Shown here: positions 27,583-35,676 of the stretch, piece by piece
Numbering within the stretch: the first letter of the stretch is position 1
How the letters are laid out: each line of letters opens with the position of its first letter
Origin: an uncultured Ectothiorhodospiraceae bacterium
GTDB lineage: Bacteria; Pseudomonadota; Gammaproteobacteria; Nitrococcales; Nitrococcaceae
Assembly (NCBI GenBank): GCA_913055565.1
Contig: CAJXKP010000004.1
Location: 1 to 64,000, forward strand
Length of the DNA: 64,000 bases
Reading direction: 5' to 3'
The notes under the pieces: generated by a model
What the model was told of the DNA's origin: nothing
The model's database searches: none
What the model saw: only the letters and a program-made list of their open reading frames with translations
Program-made: the position numbers and the translations under genes

Positions 27583-27611
27583 AATGTAGACGCCGCCTCG
27601 CAGCGCGGCAA
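27583..27611 (-). promoter_or_regulatory. Promoter candidate for ybgC-tolQRAB-pal-cpoB
   Basis: On the minus strand a TTGCCG (27611-27606) and a TACATT (27588-27583) are separated by exactly 17 nt, a sigma-70 layout, about 30 nt before the ybgC GTG. It lies downstream of the terminator at 27629-27656, so the tol operon would be transcribed independently of genes further upstream. Confidence 0.5.
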
Positions 27612-27628
27612 GCCGCTTGCAGCCGACA

Positions 27629-27656
27629 TAAAAAAGCCCCGGCAGCTTGCCGGGGC
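27629..27656 (-). terminator. Rho-independent terminator, minus strand
   Basis: A 9-bp GC-rich stem (GCCCCGGCA 27636-27644 with its complement 27648-27656) and 3-nt loop is followed on the minus strand by six T (A-run 27630-27635). It closes either the glrR transcript some 410 bp upstream or a separate small transcript from the gap. Confidence 0.9.
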
Positions 27657-27794
27657 CTGAAGAAAGTGCACCCGCAGGTCGTCATGAGGGGGGTGACGGG
27701 GCTAGTAGACCTGCAGGTGCAACCTGGTGCGGGTGTTGTTGGATTCCCGCTCACGGCCCGCGGGACGCAATCCGAATGCCAAAATTCTCAAGTC
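27629..27794 (-). ncRNA. Candidate small RNA between glrR and ybgC
   Basis: The gap of about 500 bp between ybgC and glrR has no convincing gene on either strand, yet ends on the minus strand in a strong terminator (27629-27656). A TATAAA box lies at 27801-27806 (minus), giving a predicted transcript of about 166 nt. No good -35 hexamer is visible. In enteric bacteria the small RNA glmY lies next to glrK, so a small RNA beside glrR is plausible, but I found no sequence identity that proves it is GlmY/GlmZ-like. Confidence 0.35.
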
Positions 27795-28010
27795 TTTGAT
27801 TTTATACGATTGAGCGGTCAGCCTCGAGCCATCGGCGTCGTGGTAGAACGGGTTAGGGTGTTGCCGCGGGGAGACAGGTTGGTCGCTTGCCCGCCTTGCG
27901 ACCCCCCATTGTGAGGGCGTCCTGAGCCTTCTATTGACAGGCCGTGGTAAATCGATCAGCGTGTAACTCACTGATAAAAAACTATTTTTACGGCGCCGCC
28001 GCAATGCTTA

Positions 28011-28041
28011 GAGACGCTGTCGCCGTGCGACGACAGGTCTC
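28011..28041 (-). other. Hairpin just downstream of glrR
   Basis: On the minus strand GAGAC-CTGTCG pairs with CGACAG-GTCTC with one bulged base and an 8-nt loop. There is no T-run after it. It lies 26 nt after the glrR stop and may stabilise the 3' end of that mRNA. Confidence 0.4.
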
Positions 28042-28066
28042 GGGGCTTAATGACGATGCGCGGCAA

Positions 28067-29434
28067 TCAGGTCGCCCGTTTGAACAGTGTCGGGTCGAGG
28101 TCGTGGCGATTTAGGAGCTTGTAGAACTCGGTGCGATTACGCTTGGCTAGCCGCGCCGCCTGGCTGACATTGCCCTGCGTGATCTGGAGCAGCTTGGCCA
28201 GGTAATCGCGCTCGAAATCCGCGCGTGCCTCGGCAAAGGCCGGGAGCTCGCGCTCATCCTTGCGTAGGGCCTTCTGGACCAGATCGTCGCTGATAACGCT
28301 CGTTGTCGATAGGATGACGAGCTGTTCGACGACGTTATAGAGCTGGCGCACGTTGCCGGGCCAGCTGGTGCTGATGAGGCGCTCCATGGCCTCGGGTGAG
28401 AAGTGGCGCCGCGGCTGGTTGTGCTTGTCGGCGAGCTGGTCGAGGAAGTGATTGGTCAGCACCGGGATGTCCTCGCGGCGATCCGATAGGGGCGGGAGGT
28501 AGAGGGTGACCACGTTGAGCCGGTAGTACAGGTCCTCCCGAAAGCGGCCCTCGCTAATCTCCGTGGTCAGGTCGCGATGCGTGGCGCAGATAATACGGAC
28601 GTTGATCGGTATGGAAGTCGTGGCACCGACGGGGCGTATGTGGCCCTCCTGGAGCACGCGCAGTAGTTTGACCTGGAGTGCGAGCGGCATATCACCGATC
28701 TCGTCGAGCAGTAGGGTACCCCCGTCCGCGGCGGCGAAAAGCCCGGTGTGATCGGTGTTGGCACCGGTGAAGGCGCCCTTTTTGTGGCCGAACAGCTCGG
28801 ATTCGAGCAGGTTCTCGGGGATAGCGCCGCAGTTAATGGCCACAAAGGATTGCTCGGAGCGGTTACTGGCATTGTGGATGGCCCGTGCGAGCAGTTCTTT
28901 GCCAGTACCGCTGTCGCCCTGGATGAGGACGCTGGCGTCGCTAGCCGCGACCAGACGGGCGCGCTGGAGGGTGTCCTCCATCGACCGGCTGCGGGTGACG
29001 ATGGCCGCGCGCCAGGCGCTATCATCACTGTCGCCCTGACTGTTGGTGACGCCCGACAGGCGTAGTGCGCTCTGGATCTGATCGAGCAGCGCGGGCGCCT
29101 CGAAGGGCTTGGTTACGAAGCCGAAGGCGCCGTTATTCGTTGCCTCCACGGCCTCGGCGATGGAACCGTGGGCCGTGAGGATGATGACGGGTAGCGTCGG
29201 GTGGCGATCACGCAGGGTCTGGAACAGGACCATGCCGTCCATACCCTCCATGCGCAGGTCGGCGATGACGAGATGGGGCGCGAAGCCGGTGAAGTTGGCC
29301 AGTGCCTCCTCGCCACTGACCGCGGTAGCGACCTCGTAGCCGTGTGAGCGCAGGCGTATGGACAGCAGGCGCCGAACCCCGCTGTCGTCATCGATCACCA
29401 TGATTCGGCTGGCGTTCGAGGCCTCTTCCGTCAT
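28067..29434 (-). CDS. glrR: GlrR (QseF) sigma-54-dependent response regulator
   Basis: A 455-residue NtrC-family regulator. The receiver domain has the phosphoacceptor aspartate at about 59 (L-V-I-A-D-L-R-M) and K-P-F. The AAA+ domain follows with Walker A G-D-S-G-T-G-K-E near residue 173, the sigma-54 contact loop G-A-F-T-G-A, and D-E-I-G-D-M. A Fis-type helix-turn-helix (N-V-S-Q-A-A-R-L-A-K-R-N-R-T-E-F-Y) closes the protein. It is last in the glrK-glrG-glrR set and acts as the activator of sigma-54 promoters; glmY and rpoE are its targets in enteric bacteria. Confidence 0.93.
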   Translation of the reverse strand: MTEEASNASRIMVIDDDSGVRRLLSIRLRSHGYEVATAVSGEEALANFTGFAPHLVIADLRMEGMDGMVLFQTLRDRHPTLPVIILTAHGSIAEAVEATNNGAFGFVTKPFEAPALLDQIQSALRLSGVTNSQGDSDDSAWRAAIVTRSRSMEDTLQRARLVAASDASVLIQGDSGTGKELLARAIHNASNRSEQSFVAINCGAIPENLLESELFGHKKGAFTGANTDHTGLFAAADGGTLLLDEIGDMPLALQVKLLRVLQEGHIRPVGATTSIPINVRIICATHRDLTTEISEGRFREDLYYRLNVVTLYLPPLSDRREDIPVLTNHFLDQLADKHNQPRRHFSPEAMERLISTSWPGNVRQLYNVVEQLVILSTTSVISDDLVQKALRKDERELPAFAEARADFERDYLAKLLQITQGNVSQAARLAKRNRTEFYKLLNRHDLDPTLFKRAT

Positions 29435-29448
29435 CGCGGTTAACGCTC

Positions 29449-30081
29449 CTACTGGTTGTCGCCCTGCTGAAGGCTTCGCTCGATCTCCTTGAGCCCGCGT
29501 AGTTGCTCCTGGAGCTCGCTGTTCCGTCTCCGTGAGGCAGCGCGCTGGCGGCGCAGGCGTTCGTTGCGCTCGACGAGTTTGGCCTGTTCCAGCGCCGCGT
29601 TAAGGCGGTCCTGCAGGATGCCAGCGATACCGGCTCGGGTCGTTCGGTTGCTCTTGGCGTGGTCCACGCAGGGCGCGGCAAAGGCGTTCGGCTCCGAGAT
29701 CAGTTCCGGTTGATGGGCCGCCAGCATGAGCACCTTCAGTCGCCGGTCCGAGCATTCGTAGGCTGCCATCTTGGCCCGCAGCCTGGCGGCGGCCTTACGG
29801 CGCTCCACGGCGCTCATGCGTGCCGCCCGGGGGTAGTAGGCGAGCACCTCGTCAATCGCCGACTCCCCTTGGCCTGTGGCCTCCGGCTCCTGCTTCTCGT
29901 CACTGGCAGGGTCCTCGGTTGTCACCTCCGCCTGCTGCTCGGGCGCCGGCTCCGATGATGGCTTTGTTCTCGCATCGGTCTGTTCCGATGGCGCGTTTGC
30001 GCAGCTGACGAGCGACCAGGCGCCAGCGGCTGCCAGCACCATAAACGCCAGGCGCCGACGGCGCCGGTTGTTGCTTTTCAT
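29449..30081 (-). CDS. glrG: GlrG (QseG/YfhG) outer-membrane lipoprotein
   Basis: About 210 residues from the ATG at 30081. A basic N-terminus and hydrophobic stretch end in the lipobox L-V-S-C (lipidated cysteine near 27). An acidic low-complexity segment follows, then helices with Y-P-R-A-A-R-M-S and a C-terminal coiled coil (L-V-E-R-N-E-R-L-R-R-Q-R-A-A-S-R-R). In E. coli QseG interacts with the sensor GlrK/QseE. Identification rests on size, lipoprotein nature and position between glrK and glrR; sequence alone is weak. Confidence 0.75.
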   Translation of the reverse strand: MKSNNRRRRRLAFMVLAAAGAWSLVSCANAPSEQTDARTKPSSEPAPEQQAEVTTEDPASDEKQEPEATGQGESAIDEVLAYYPRAARMSAVERRKAAARLRAKMAAYECSDRRLKVLMLAAHQPELISEPNAFAAPCVDHAKSNRTTRAGIAGILQDRLNAALEQAKLVERNERLRRQRAASRRRNSELQEQLRGLKEIERSLQQGDNQ

Positions 30082-30094
30082 TGCATTGTTGTGT

Positions 30095-31564
30095 CTAGTC
30101 ACTGCTGGCCTGTCTTTGCTCTGGTGGCTTCTGCGGCAACTCCACGCGGATGCGACTGCCCCGACCGCCCGGTTGGGCAATAACGATGTGACCCCCGTGG
30201 GCGCGGGCGTACTCGCGGGCGATCGATAGGCCGAGCCCCGAGCCCTTGACCTGTCCCCCCGTGTTGGTCATCCCGCCCTGGACGAAGGCCTCGAAGATGC
30301 GCTGGCCTTCCTCGGCGGGTATCCCTGGCCCTGTGTCGGTGATGGTAATGCTGATCCATCCTCGGCTCTCGATGGCCGTAACGGTGAGATGCCCTTCTTG
30401 TGGTGAGAATTTAACGGCGTTAGAGATGAGGTTGTCCAGTATCGTCTTGAGCTTCGTTTCGTCGGCGCGTAGGCGGCACGGCCGCAGATGGGTTCGAACC
30501 ACCAGGGCCTTGGCCCGACTCTCGGGCTGATGATCGCGCAGCACCGCCCGTACGATCTCGGCGATATCGACTTCGCTCAGGGCCAAGGGCTGTCGTTGGG
30601 TCTGGGTCCGAGCGAAGTCCAGCAGATTCTCGATCAGCCCCTGCAGCTGGCGGCCACTGTCGTTGAGGATGCCCGTGATCTCACGCTGCTCATCGTTGAG
30701 CGGGCCGGCCGTTTCACTGTCGAGGAGGGCGCCCGACTCGCGGATCGCCGTTAGCGGCGTTTTGAGCTCATGCGAGACGTGGCGCAAGAAGCGCGCCTTC
30801 TCGTTCTCGAGCTCCTTGAGGCGTTGCCGGAGCCATTCCAGGCGTTCGCCCAGGGCACGCAGATCCTCGGGGCCGTCGATGGCGATCCTATGGTCGAAGC
30901 CACTGTCGCCGAGTTGGTGGATGGCCTGATCAAGGCGGCGAATCGGGCGCGCGATGAGGGCCGTGAACACCGCCGACGAGAGCAGCGTCAGCGGAATCAG
31001 GCCGGCTCCCAGCCAGAACAGCCAGTGCTTCGTCGTGGTGGCCATGCCCTGCATGTGATCGACCTCGGCATCGACAAGCGCGCGGCCGTCAGCGCGTATC
31101 TGCGTGGCGAGATCACGGAGCCTGTCGAAGCCATCGACGACGTCTTTCTGATCCAGCGCTGCGCGCTCGTCAGACGCGCTGAGCTTGGCGTAGAGGGCGG
31201 ATTCGCGCGTGCCGATGGCGTCAAGAGTGGCCTGGCTCTCGCTGTCGGCCATGAGCTCGCTTAGTCGGTCGATAGTGGCCTGGAAGGATTCGTGGTTGTC
31301 CTGGTAGCTGGTGAGGAGCTCCATCTCGCCGAGCAGCAGGTATTGGCGGGCGTTGCGCTCCATGCCGTTGAGGGCCTGACTCAGGCGGCTACTGCCCAGC
31401 ATGGCCTGGGCGGCGCTGTTAACGCTCGTCCGGCCTTGCTCGGCGATGCGATCGACGTAGAAAGCGGTCAGGCCCAGGGCGACGAACAGCGGCAGGGTGA
31501 CTACGCTGAATCCGAGAAGGGTCAGACTGAGCGTCGAGCGTGGACTCAGCAGGCGCCGGAGCAT
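30095..31564 (-). CDS. glrK: GlrK (QseE) sensor histidine kinase
   Basis: A 489-residue membrane kinase. Two membrane helices (near residues 15-35 and 180-200) enclose a periplasmic helical sensor, then HAMP (A-R-P-I-R-R-L-D-Q-A-I), a coiled coil, the phosphoacceptor box F-L-R-H-V-S-H-E-L-K-T-P-L and ATP-binding motifs N-L-I-S-N-A-V-K-F, D-T-G-P-G-I-P and G-S-G-L-G-L-S-I. It would phosphorylate GlrR. Its ATG overlaps the ruvB stop by one base (TAATG), so it is translated from the ruv mRNA. Confidence 0.92.
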   Translation of the reverse strand: MLRRLLSPRSTLSLTLLGFSVVTLPLFVALGLTAFYVDRIAEQGRTSVNSAAQAMLGSSRLSQALNGMERNARQYLLLGEMELLTSYQDNHESFQATIDRLSELMADSESQATLDAIGTRESALYAKLSASDERAALDQKDVVDGFDRLRDLATQIRADGRALVDAEVDHMQGMATTTKHWLFWLGAGLIPLTLLSSAVFTALIARPIRRLDQAIHQLGDSGFDHRIAIDGPEDLRALGERLEWLRQRLKELENEKARFLRHVSHELKTPLTAIRESGALLDSETAGPLNDEQREITGILNDSGRQLQGLIENLLDFARTQTQRQPLALSEVDIAEIVRAVLRDHQPESRAKALVVRTHLRPCRLRADETKLKTILDNLISNAVKFSPQEGHLTVTAIESRGWISITITDTGPGIPAEEGQRIFEAFVQGGMTNTGGQVKGSGLGLSIAREYARAHGGHIVIAQPGGRGSRIRVELPQKPPEQRQASSD

Positions 31565-32607
31565 TAGTCGTCGCTGAACAGGTCTCGCACGCCGTGATCT
31601 TGGCGGCTCGGCGGCGGGTAGCCGAAGTGCTGGTAGGCGTTGCGGGTGGCCAGGCGCCCGCGTGGGGTGCGTTGAACATAGCCCTGCTGGATCAAATAGG
31701 GCTCGATGACCTCCTCGATGGTGCCGCGCTCCTCGCCAATGGCCGCGGCGATGCTGTCCAGGCCCACCGGACCGCCGTCGAAGTTGTCGATGATGCTGCG
31801 CAGAACGCGGCGATCCTGGACGTCGAAGCCATTGGCGTCGACTGCCAGGAGATTCATTGCCGCTTCGGCGGTCTCGCTGTTGATGTGACCGTCGGCTCGC
31901 ACCTGCGCGTAATCGCGCACCCGGCGCAGCAGCCGGTTGGCGATACGTGGTGTGCCCCGGGATCGGCGGGCGATCTCGAGGGCGCCGTTGTCATCGATCG
32001 GCAGGGCCAGCAGCTGGGCGGAGCGGCTGACGATGGCCGTGAGGTCCTCGATGCCGTAGTACTCCAGGCGCTGGACTATACCGAAGCGGTCGCGCAGGGG
32101 CGACGTCAGTAGACCCGCGCGCGTGGTGGCGCCGACCAGCGTGAACGGCGGCAGATCAAGTTTAATGGAGCGTGCCGCCGGCCCCTCGCCGATCATAATA
32201 TCGATCTTGAAGTCCTCCATGGCGGGGTAGAGGACCTCCTCAACGATGGGGGCGAGGCGGTGGATCTCGTCGACGAAGAGGACGTCGTGGGGCTCCAGAT
32301 TGGTCAGTAGCGCCGCCAGATCCCCCGGCTTGTCCAACACCGGTCCCGAGGTCTGGCGCAGGTTCACGCTCAGCTCCGAGGCGATGATATTGGCCAGGGT
32401 CGTCTTGCCCAGCCCCGGGGGGCCGAAGATCAGGGTGTGGTCCAGGGACTCGCTACGCTGGCGCGCCGCGGAGACGAAGATATCCATCTGCTCGCGTACC
32501 GGCGGCTGGCCGACGTAATCGGCGAGTGTCTTGGGCCGGATGGCTCGGTCGACGGCCTCGTCTTCTTGGGCGGCCTGGCCACTGACAACGCGATCAGACT
32601 CGATCAT
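31564..32607 (-). CDS. ruvB: RuvB, Holliday-junction branch-migration ATPase
   Basis: A 347-residue AAA+ motor. Family motifs: [12 protein letters not shown], Walker [26 protein letters not shown] and the C-terminal winged helix with [10 protein letters not shown]. RuvB hexamers drive branch migration with RuvA. It overlaps ruvA by 4 bases (ATGA) and glrK by one base. Confidence 0.98.
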   Translation of the reverse strand: MIESDRVVSGQAAQEDEAVDRAIRPKTLADYVGQPPVREQMDIFVSAARQRSESLDHTLIFGPPGLGKTTLANIIASELSVNLRQTSGPVLDKPGDLAALLTNLEPHDVLFVDEIHRLAPIVEEVLYPAMEDFKIDIMIGEGPAARSIKLDLPPFTLVGATTRAGLLTSPLRDRFGIVQRLEYYGIEDLTAIVSRSAQLLALPIDDNGALEIARRSRGTPRIANRLLRRVRDYAQVRADGHINSETAEAAMNLLAVDANGFDVQDRRVLRSIIDNFDGGPVGLDSIAAAIGEERGTIEEVIEPYLIQQGYVQRTPRGRLATRNAYQHFGYPPPSRQDHGVRDLFSDD

Positions 32608-33215
32608 CGTACCGCCTTCCTAAGCGCCTCGCGGATCAGGGTTTCGCTGCTAGCGCCGTCCGTGTCCAGGCCCGCCAGCAAGCGACTGGCCTCGGCCTGC
32701 TTATAGCCCAGAGCCACCAGGGCGTTAACGGCCTCATCGACCGCGTCCGCCGGCGCCGCCTCACCGCCCGGCGCCTGGTTGCCGCCCGCCGGTGCGGGAG
32801 CCTGGGCGGTTAGCTCGCTCGTGCGATCCTGCAGTTCCATGATAAGGCGCTCCGCCGTTTTCTTGCCTACCCCCGGCAGGCGGCTGAGGGTGGCGGTGTC
32901 GGCGAGCTCCACGCAGCGCAGGAATTCGTCGGCGCGCATACCGGATAGCAGGGTGAGTGCGAGCTTGGGCCCGATGCCGCTGACGCGGATGAGGCTGCGG
33001 AAGACCTCGCGCTCGCGCTCGTTGAGAAAGCCGTAGAGGCTGTGCGCGTCCTCCCGGACGACGTGATGGATGCGAAGTGTGACGCTATCGCCCACGGCGG
33101 GGAGCTCGTAGAACACCGACATGGGGGCCTCAACCTCGTAGCCTACCCCATGGACGTCGATCAGGATCACCGGCGGCTGCTTCTCGGCGACGATGCCGTG
33201 CAGACGCCCGATCAT
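32604..33215 (-). CDS. ruvA: RuvA, Holliday-junction binding protein
   Basis: About 203 residues starting M-I-G-R-L-H-G at 33215. It has the N-terminal OB fold (D-V-H-G-V-G-Y-E-V), twin helix-hairpin-helix motifs ([10 protein letters not shown] and [12 protein letters not shown]) and the flexible-linked C-terminal domain that contacts RuvB. The ATG overlaps the ruvC stop (ATGA). Confidence 0.97.
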   Translation of the reverse strand: MIGRLHGIVAEKQPPVILIDVHGVGYEVEAPMSVFYELPAVGDSVTLRIHHVVREDAHSLYGFLNEREREVFRSLIRVSGIGPKLALTLLSGMRADEFLRCVELADTATLSRLPGVGKKTAERLIMELQDRTSELTAQAPAPAGGNQAPGGEAAPADAVDEAVNALVALGYKQAEASRLLAGLDTDGASSETLIREALRKAVR

Positions 33216-33745
33216 GCCCCGCCTCCCTGGCGTGCCAGTGCGCGGTCCATGTGGTGGCGGTTGATGTGGCACAGTGCCACCGCGAGGGCATCGGAGGCGT
33301 CCTCGCGCAGGCTGCCGGATAGCGTCAACAGCATGCGGACCATGTGCTGGACCTGATCCTTGCCGGCGCCGCCGGTGCCGGTGAGGGCCTGTTTGATCGC
33401 CGAGGCGGTGTACTCGCTGAGCTCGATATCGCGGCTCAGGCAGGCGCAGATGGCCGCCCCGCGGGCCTGGCCGAGCTTGAGCGCGGAGTCGGGATTACGC
33501 CGTACGAATACCTGCTCGACCGCCGCGACCGCGGGCTGGTGGGCGGCGATGACCTCGCCGAGGCGGTCGAATATCGCGCGTAAGCGCTCCGGGAAGGCCT
33601 GCTCCTCCATGCGAATGACCCCGCTGGTGACGTAATGGCTCTGCCGGCCATCGAAGTCGATGATACCGAAGCCCGTGATGCGCGAGCCCGGGTCGACGCC
33701 CAGAACGCGCTGGCCCGTCGGCGTTGTGCCGGTCACGGCGGTCAT
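33212..33745 (-). CDS. ruvC: RuvC, Holliday-junction resolvase
   Basis: About 177 residues from the ATG at 33745. The RNase H-like fold shows [13 protein letters not shown] (first catalytic aspartate), the glutamate in A-V-E-Q-V-F-V and E-D-A-S-D-A-L-A near the C-terminus. It cuts the junctions that RuvAB migrates. The start forms an ATGA overlap with the yebC stop; an open extension upstream is inside yebC and unconserved. Confidence 0.97.
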   Translation of the reverse strand: MTAVTGTTPTGQRVLGVDPGSRITGFGIIDFDGRQSHYVTSGVIRMEEQAFPERLRAIFDRLGEVIAAHQPAVAAVEQVFVRRNPDSALKLGQARGAAICACLSRDIELSEYTASAIKQALTGTGGAGKDQVQHMVRMLLTLSGSLREDASDALAVALCHINRHHMDRALARQGGGA

Positions 33746-34485
33746 CCCGCCTCGTAAGCGGATTCTGGGAACGCCGCGTTGGTGTAGGTGTTCTGGGTGT
33801 CGTCGAGATCCTCGAGCCACTCGATCAGGCGCAGGGTCTTGCGGCCGTCCTCGTCGCTGACGGTGACGGTGGTATCGGGCCGCCAGGTTACCTCCGCGTG
33901 CGCGGGCTCAAGCCCCTTGTCGATAAGGGCCTGGCGGACGGCCTGAAAGGCATCGGGCTCGGTGACCACCTCGACGCTGTCGTCATCGTGGGTGACAACA
34001 TCCTCCGCGCCGGCCTCGATGGCGGCCTCCATGACGGGGTCCTCGTCGGTCTCCGGGGGAAACAGCAGGGTGCCGCGGTGCCGGAACATAAAGGCCACAC
34101 AGCCGTCCGTTCCCATCTTGCCGTTGTGCTTGCTGAAGGCATGGCGGACGTCGTTGACCGTGCGATTCCGGTTGTCCGTCATGCAATCAACCATAATCGC
34201 GGCACCGCCCGGGCCGTAGCCCTCGAGCGTGAACTCCTCGTAGTCCAGGCTCTCGTCCGTGCCGCTGCCGCGCTGAATGGCCTTGTCGATGCGGTCTTTG
34301 GGGACGTTGACCGACAAGGCCTTGTCCACCGCGAGGCGCAGGCGCGAGTTGGCTTCCTGGTCGCCCCCGCCGAGGCGCGCGGCCACCGTGATCTCCCGGA
34401 TCATCTTGGTGAACAGCTTGCTCCGCTTGGCGTCCTGCGCCTTCTTGCGGTGCTGGATGTTGTGCCACTTGCTGTGACCCGCCAT
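33742..34485 (-). CDS. yebC: YebC/TACO1-family protein
   Basis: A 247-residue YebC protein starting M-A-G-H-S-K-W-H-N-I-Q, the family's invariant start. It also has L-R-L-A-V-D-K-A and E-G-Y-G-P-G-G-A-A-I. YebC proteins are described as translation factors relieving ribosome pausing at proline-rich stretches, and some as transcription regulators. It is the usual partner upstream of ruvC and overlaps it by 4 bases. Confidence 0.97.
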   Translation of the reverse strand: MAGHSKWHNIQHRKKAQDAKRSKLFTKMIREITVAARLGGGDQEANSRLRLAVDKALSVNVPKDRIDKAIQRGSGTDESLDYEEFTLEGYGPGGAAIMVDCMTDNRNRTVNDVRHAFSKHNGKMGTDGCVAFMFRHRGTLLFPPETDEDPVMEAAIEAGAEDVVTHDDDSVEVVTEPDAFQAVRQALIDKGLEPAHAEVTWRPDTTVTVSDEDGRKTLRLIEWLEDLDDTQNTYTNAAFPESAYEAG

Positions 34486-34519
34486 GTTTACCCGGCCTCT
34501 CCCTGAATCTGTTCGCGAT

Positions 34520-34550
34520 CAGCGCCCCATGGTTACACAGATGGGCGCTG
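34520..34550 (-). other. Hairpin between the patatin gene and yebC
   Basis: The arms CAGCGCCCCAT (34520-34530) and ATGGGCGCTG (34541-34550) pair over 10 bp with one bulged C. It starts directly after the stop codon of the patatin-like gene. No T-run follows on either strand, so full termination is doubtful; partial termination or mRNA 3' protection is inference. Confidence 0.4.
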
Positions 34551-34551
34551 C

Positions 34552-35577
34552 CTAGTCGGCCTCGGTATTATAGGTGCTCAAGTGCAGCGTGCTCCGACGG
34601 CCCACGCTCTGGCCCTGATGGCGCAGCCACGCCTCGGCGCGCTCGTGGCCGCCCTGGCGCAGGCTCTGCAGATACTGCCAGTCGGTATTGAGTGGCGCGT
34701 GACTGGCGAGATCGTCGAGGAAGCCGGCCGTGTCGAGGCGGTGCAGACGTGGCATGAACGAACGCGCCCAGGCCGGCAGGGATGCCAGGGCCTCGAGCTC
34801 GCGGAGCTGGCCAGCGTTAAAGGTCAGATCCCGTGTACGCGCGTCGATGGCCTCGCGCGTCTTCGGCAGCTCGGCGTGCCAGTCGGGGGTGAGCTGGACC
34901 AGGATCAGGTCGCTGCCCTCGCGGCGACGTAGCAGTGGCGTGATGGGCGGGTTCATGCTGTAGCCGCCGTCCCAGTAGTAGACGCCGTCGATGCCGACGG
35001 CCTGGTAGAAGGACGGTAAACAGGCCGAGGCCAGCAGGGTGGCCATGTCGATATGGGGGTTACTGAAGACCCGGGCCTGGCCGGAGTGCACGTTGGTGGC
35101 GCTGACCAGCAAGCGCGGGGCACTCGGGTGGTTGATGGCCTCAAGGTCGACGGTCTCGTCGAGGAGCTGGCGCAGCGGGTTCGGCCCGGCCGGGTTTAAC
35201 TGATAGGGCGATCCCCAGCGCGGCATGGAGGCCAGGAGACGCGCATTGGCATCGCCCTGGCTGGGTGAACGCACGCCCAGCATGCCCAGCAATGGCATGG
35301 CGATGCCGCCTTGTGAGATGCGGCTAATGGCGTGCCAGAAGTCGCTGAGCCCCTGGCGTGCGCCTTCGCGCCCGCCCGCTTGCCAGCCGGCGGTGAAGAC
35401 GGCGGCGTTGAGTGCGCCAGCGCTTGAGCCGCTAAGCGCCCGCACGTCGACCCAGGGCTCGTCCAGTAGGCGCTCGAGTACGCCCCAGGTGAAGGCGCCG
35501 TGGGAGCCACCGCCCTGGAGGGCGAGCATTAGACTCGGGGATCGGGCCTTGGGCCCGGGTCGGGGGTTACGCATCAT
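34552..35577 (-). CDS. Patatin-like phospholipase
   Basis: About 341 residues. The oxyanion motif G-G-G-S-H-G, the nucleophile elbow G-S-S-A-G with the catalytic serine near residue 50, and the catalytic aspartate in W-D-G-G-Y-S identify a patatin-type serine hydrolase with a Ser-Asp dyad. No signal peptide is evident, so it is probably cytoplasmic. Some bacterial relatives are linked to storage-polymer metabolism and the PHB locus is 3.5 kb away, but a link is only inference. The ATG at 35577 has GAGG 5 nt before it; a TTG at 35616 has no usable site. Confidence 0.87.
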   Translation of the reverse strand: MMRNPRPGPKARSPSLMLALQGGGSHGAFTWGVLERLLDEPWVDVRALSGSSAGALNAAVFTAGWQAGGREGARQGLSDFWHAISRISQGGIAMPLLGMLGVRSPSQGDANARLLASMPRWGSPYQLNPAGPNPLRQLLDETVDLEAINHPSAPRLLVSATNVHSGQARVFSNPHIDMATLLASACLPSFYQAVGIDGVYYWDGGYSMNPPITPLLRRREGSDLILVQLTPDWHAELPKTREAIDARTRDLTFNAGQLRELEALASLPAWARSFMPRLHRLDTAGFLDDLASHAPLNTDWQYLQSLRQGGHERAEAWLRHQGQSVGRRSTLHLSTYNTEAD

Positions 35578-35676
35578 GCGTGCCTCGGGTATCGCGGCGG
35601 GCTTGAGCCCAGCCAATCCTTAACAGTATACAAGCGACATACCCTGCGCGTTGGGCGCCCTGGCAGCAACGTCGAG

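Noticed and set aside
27702-28004. 100-codon minus-strand frame in the gap between ybgC and glrR
   Set aside because: No ribosome binding site and no convincing protein character; the region fits a non-coding transcript better.
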